DNA of 7,217 nucleotides from Candidatus Sordicultor aquaticus (GTDB taxonomy: Bacteria > Atribacterota > Atribacteria > Atribacterales > Caldatribacteriaceae). The notes under the pieces were generated by a model. It saw only the letters and a list, made by a program, of their open reading frames with translations. It did no database searches and had not been told where the DNA came from. The stretch covers positions 1 through 7,217 of the forward strand of contig JAGPEW010000035.1 in assembly GCA_018056825.1 (NCBI GenBank). The letters run 5' to 3'. Below are positions 7,064-7,217 of the stretch, in pieces. Within the stretch, counting starts at the first letter, position 1. Each line of letters opens with the position of its first letter. The position numbers were made by a program, and so were the translations under genes.

Positions 7064-7123
7064 CTACATTGTGCTAAAAACTCGGGATCGCCACGCCCGG
7101 AGGAAGGCTTTTTCTTCCTCCAT
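7064..7123 (-). CDS. Possible 19-aa leader peptide or small ORF
   Basis: The minus-strand ORF MEEEKAFLRAWRSRVFSTM ends in TAG (7066-7064). It has a well-spaced Shine-Dalgarno: AAAAGGAG at 7138-7131, seven bases before the ATG at 7123. An in-frame ATG at 7141 would add six residues (MKRSKT) but has a weaker ribosome-binding site; an in-frame TAA precedes it. It is too short to call as a gene from sequence alone. It lies inside a long RNA helix, its start codon is the edge of one hairpin, and its body runs across a second hairpin followed by five U, which is suggestive of translation-sensed regulation. The peptide is basic in its second half (R-A-W-R-S-R). No relative is recognised and no function is assigned. 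Confidence 0.35.
   Translation of the reverse strand: MEEEKAFLRAWRSRVFSTM
7076..7102 (-). terminator. Weak terminator-like hairpin inside the small ORF
   Basis: Minus-strand CTC(C)GGG (7102-7096) pairs with CCCGAG (7086-7081), with one bulged C and a 9-nt loop, followed directly by TTTTT (7080-7076). The stem is only six pairs but GC-rich. It competes with the hairpin at 7121-7099, giving a terminator/anti-terminator arrangement. Whether it terminates transcription in the cell cannot be told from sequence. Confidence 0.35.
7099..7121 (-). repeat. 8-bp hairpin at the small-ORF start
   Basis: GGAGGAAG (7121-7114 on the minus strand) and CTTCCTCC (7106-7099) form a perfect 8-bp stem with a 7-nt loop. 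The stem begins at the G of the small ORF's ATG, just after its Shine-Dalgarno. Four bases of its 3' strand (7102-7099) are also the 5' arm of the next hairpin, so the two cannot form together. It has no T run and is not itself a terminator. Confidence 0.6.
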
Positions 7124-7161
7124 AGTTTTACTCCTTTTCATCTCTTTTGCCTTTTAATCTT

Positions 7162-7197
7162 GTGCCACAGGCACGCTGGAGTGTTGTTCTCCAGCGT
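7162..7197. repeat. Two adjoining hairpins near the right edge
   Basis: ACGCTGGAG (7173-7181) and CTCCAGCGT (7189-7197) form a perfect 9-bp inverted repeat with a 7-nt loop. GTGCC (7162-7166) and GGCAC (7170-7174) form a 5-bp repeat with an ACA loop; the two share bases 7173-7174, so both cannot form completely. On the plus strand the larger hairpin is followed by a T-rich stretch (TATAGTTTG), but no plus-strand gene precedes it. On the minus strand no T run follows. They may be the 5' part of the structured RNA or the tail of a transcription unit to the right. Confidence 0.55.
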
Positions 7198-7217
7198 TAT
7201 AGTTTGTAGTCTTTTTT

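Larger units (their letters stand above)
7029..7155 (-). ncRNA. Candidate structured RNA: 22-pair long-range helix enclosing a tiny ORF
   Basis: On the minus-strand RNA, bases 7155-7134 (purine-rich, starting AAAAGGCAAAA) can pair without interruption with bases 7050-7029 (U-rich, ending UUUUGCCUUUU). I count 18 Watson-Crick and 4 G-U pairs. The core is an 11-bp perfect inverted repeat (7145-7155 with 7029-7039) containing a GGC/GCC block. The four G-U pairs would be A-C mismatches on the plus strand, so the fold favours minus-strand RNA. The helix encloses a 19-codon ORF and two competing hairpins, and its inner end takes up half of that ORF's Shine-Dalgarno. A second UUGCCUUUU copy (7062-7054) could compete for the same 5' strand. 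A strong terminator lies 25 bases after the helix. It may be a stand-alone small RNA or a regulatory leader. I recognise no known riboswitch family. A-rich/U-rich composition makes chance pairing easier, hence the moderate confidence. Confidence 0.4.
6778..7217. other. 440-nt region without an ordinary gene
   Basis: From the ATPase start codon to the right edge there is no convincing protein gene beyond the 19-codon ORF. From left to right the region holds two TATAAT boxes (6801-6806 and 6829-6834), an A-rich stretch without recognisable elements (6858-6965), a strong minus-strand terminator (6971-7004), the structured RNA segment (7029-7155), and two hairpins (7162-7197). A TATAAC box at 7201-7196 could be a -10 for a minus-strand transcript, but its -35 would fall outside the window. 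No tRNA, transposase or CRISPR pattern is present. Confidence 0.7.

Noticed and set aside
6888..7157. Plus-strand 89-codon ORF with a TTG start
   Set aside because: It is a lysine-rich, low-complexity translation of an A-rich non-coding strand, lacks a convincing ribosome-binding site, and runs antisense through the terminator and the structured RNA.
6778..7217. Purine, TPP, cobalamin, SAM or SRP-type known RNA
   Set aside because: I looked for the conserved cores of these families, given the nucleoside and transketolase context. Short partial matches such as CCACTGAGGGAAG or CGGAGGAAGGC do not carry the required surrounding motifs.
1..7217. Insertion sequences, CRISPR array, tRNA or attachment site
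   Set aside because: There is no transposase-like ORF, no regularly spaced repeats, no cloverleaf pattern, and all genes are intact and operon-like.

Overview
The window is one strand-biased block of accessory metabolism. Every protein gene I can support lies on the minus strand, so it reads from right to left: an ATP-binding protein (6777-5236), permease 1 (5235-4129), permease 2 (4139-3210), transketolase (3181-1133), and a BMP-family substrate-binding protein that starts at 1002 and runs off the left edge. Together they form a BMP/Bmp-PnrA-type nucleoside ABC importer (same architecture as NupNOPQ of Bacillus subtilis and RnsABCD of streptococci) with a full-length transketolase inserted before the binding-protein gene.

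How the genes fit together (inference from families): the binding protein captures a nucleoside or similar ligand outside the membrane, the two different permeases form the channel, and the two-NBD ATPase drives uptake. Cytoplasmic phosphorolysis of nucleosides gives ribose-1-phosphate and then ribose-5-phosphate, which transketolase moves into glycolytic intermediates. The layout therefore suggests nucleosides used as carbon and energy source as well as for base salvage. No nucleoside phosphorylase or phosphopentomutase is visible in this window.

Translation is tightly organised. The ATPase stop codon abuts the GTG start of permease 1, permease 1 overlaps permease 2 by 11 nt, and transketolase follows after 28 nt with a clear Shine-Dalgarno. 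The binding protein is set apart by a 130-nt gap holding a GC-rich perfect palindrome and an AT-rich near-palindrome, and has the strongest Shine-Dalgarno of the window, suggesting separate tuning of its expression.

The right-hand 440 nt (6778-7217) contain no ordinary gene but are unusually structured. Next to the ATPase gene are two TATAAT boxes for the operon. Further upstream, read as minus-strand RNA, lie two small hairpins, a long-range helix of 22 consecutive pairs (18 Watson-Crick, 4 G-U), a 19-codon ORF with a good ribosome-binding site inside that helix, two mutually exclusive hairpins (the second followed by five U), and a strong intrinsic terminator. This is the best candidate for something undescribed: a structured leader or stand-alone small RNA, possibly with a leader peptide, upstream of a nucleoside uptake operon.

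Organism: a moderately AT-rich bacterium. The binding protein has a signal peptide but no lipobox, which fits a diderm envelope rather than a Firmicute. Atribacterota- or Thermotogota-like lineages are a guess from the general look of the proteins; the sequence alone does not settle it.
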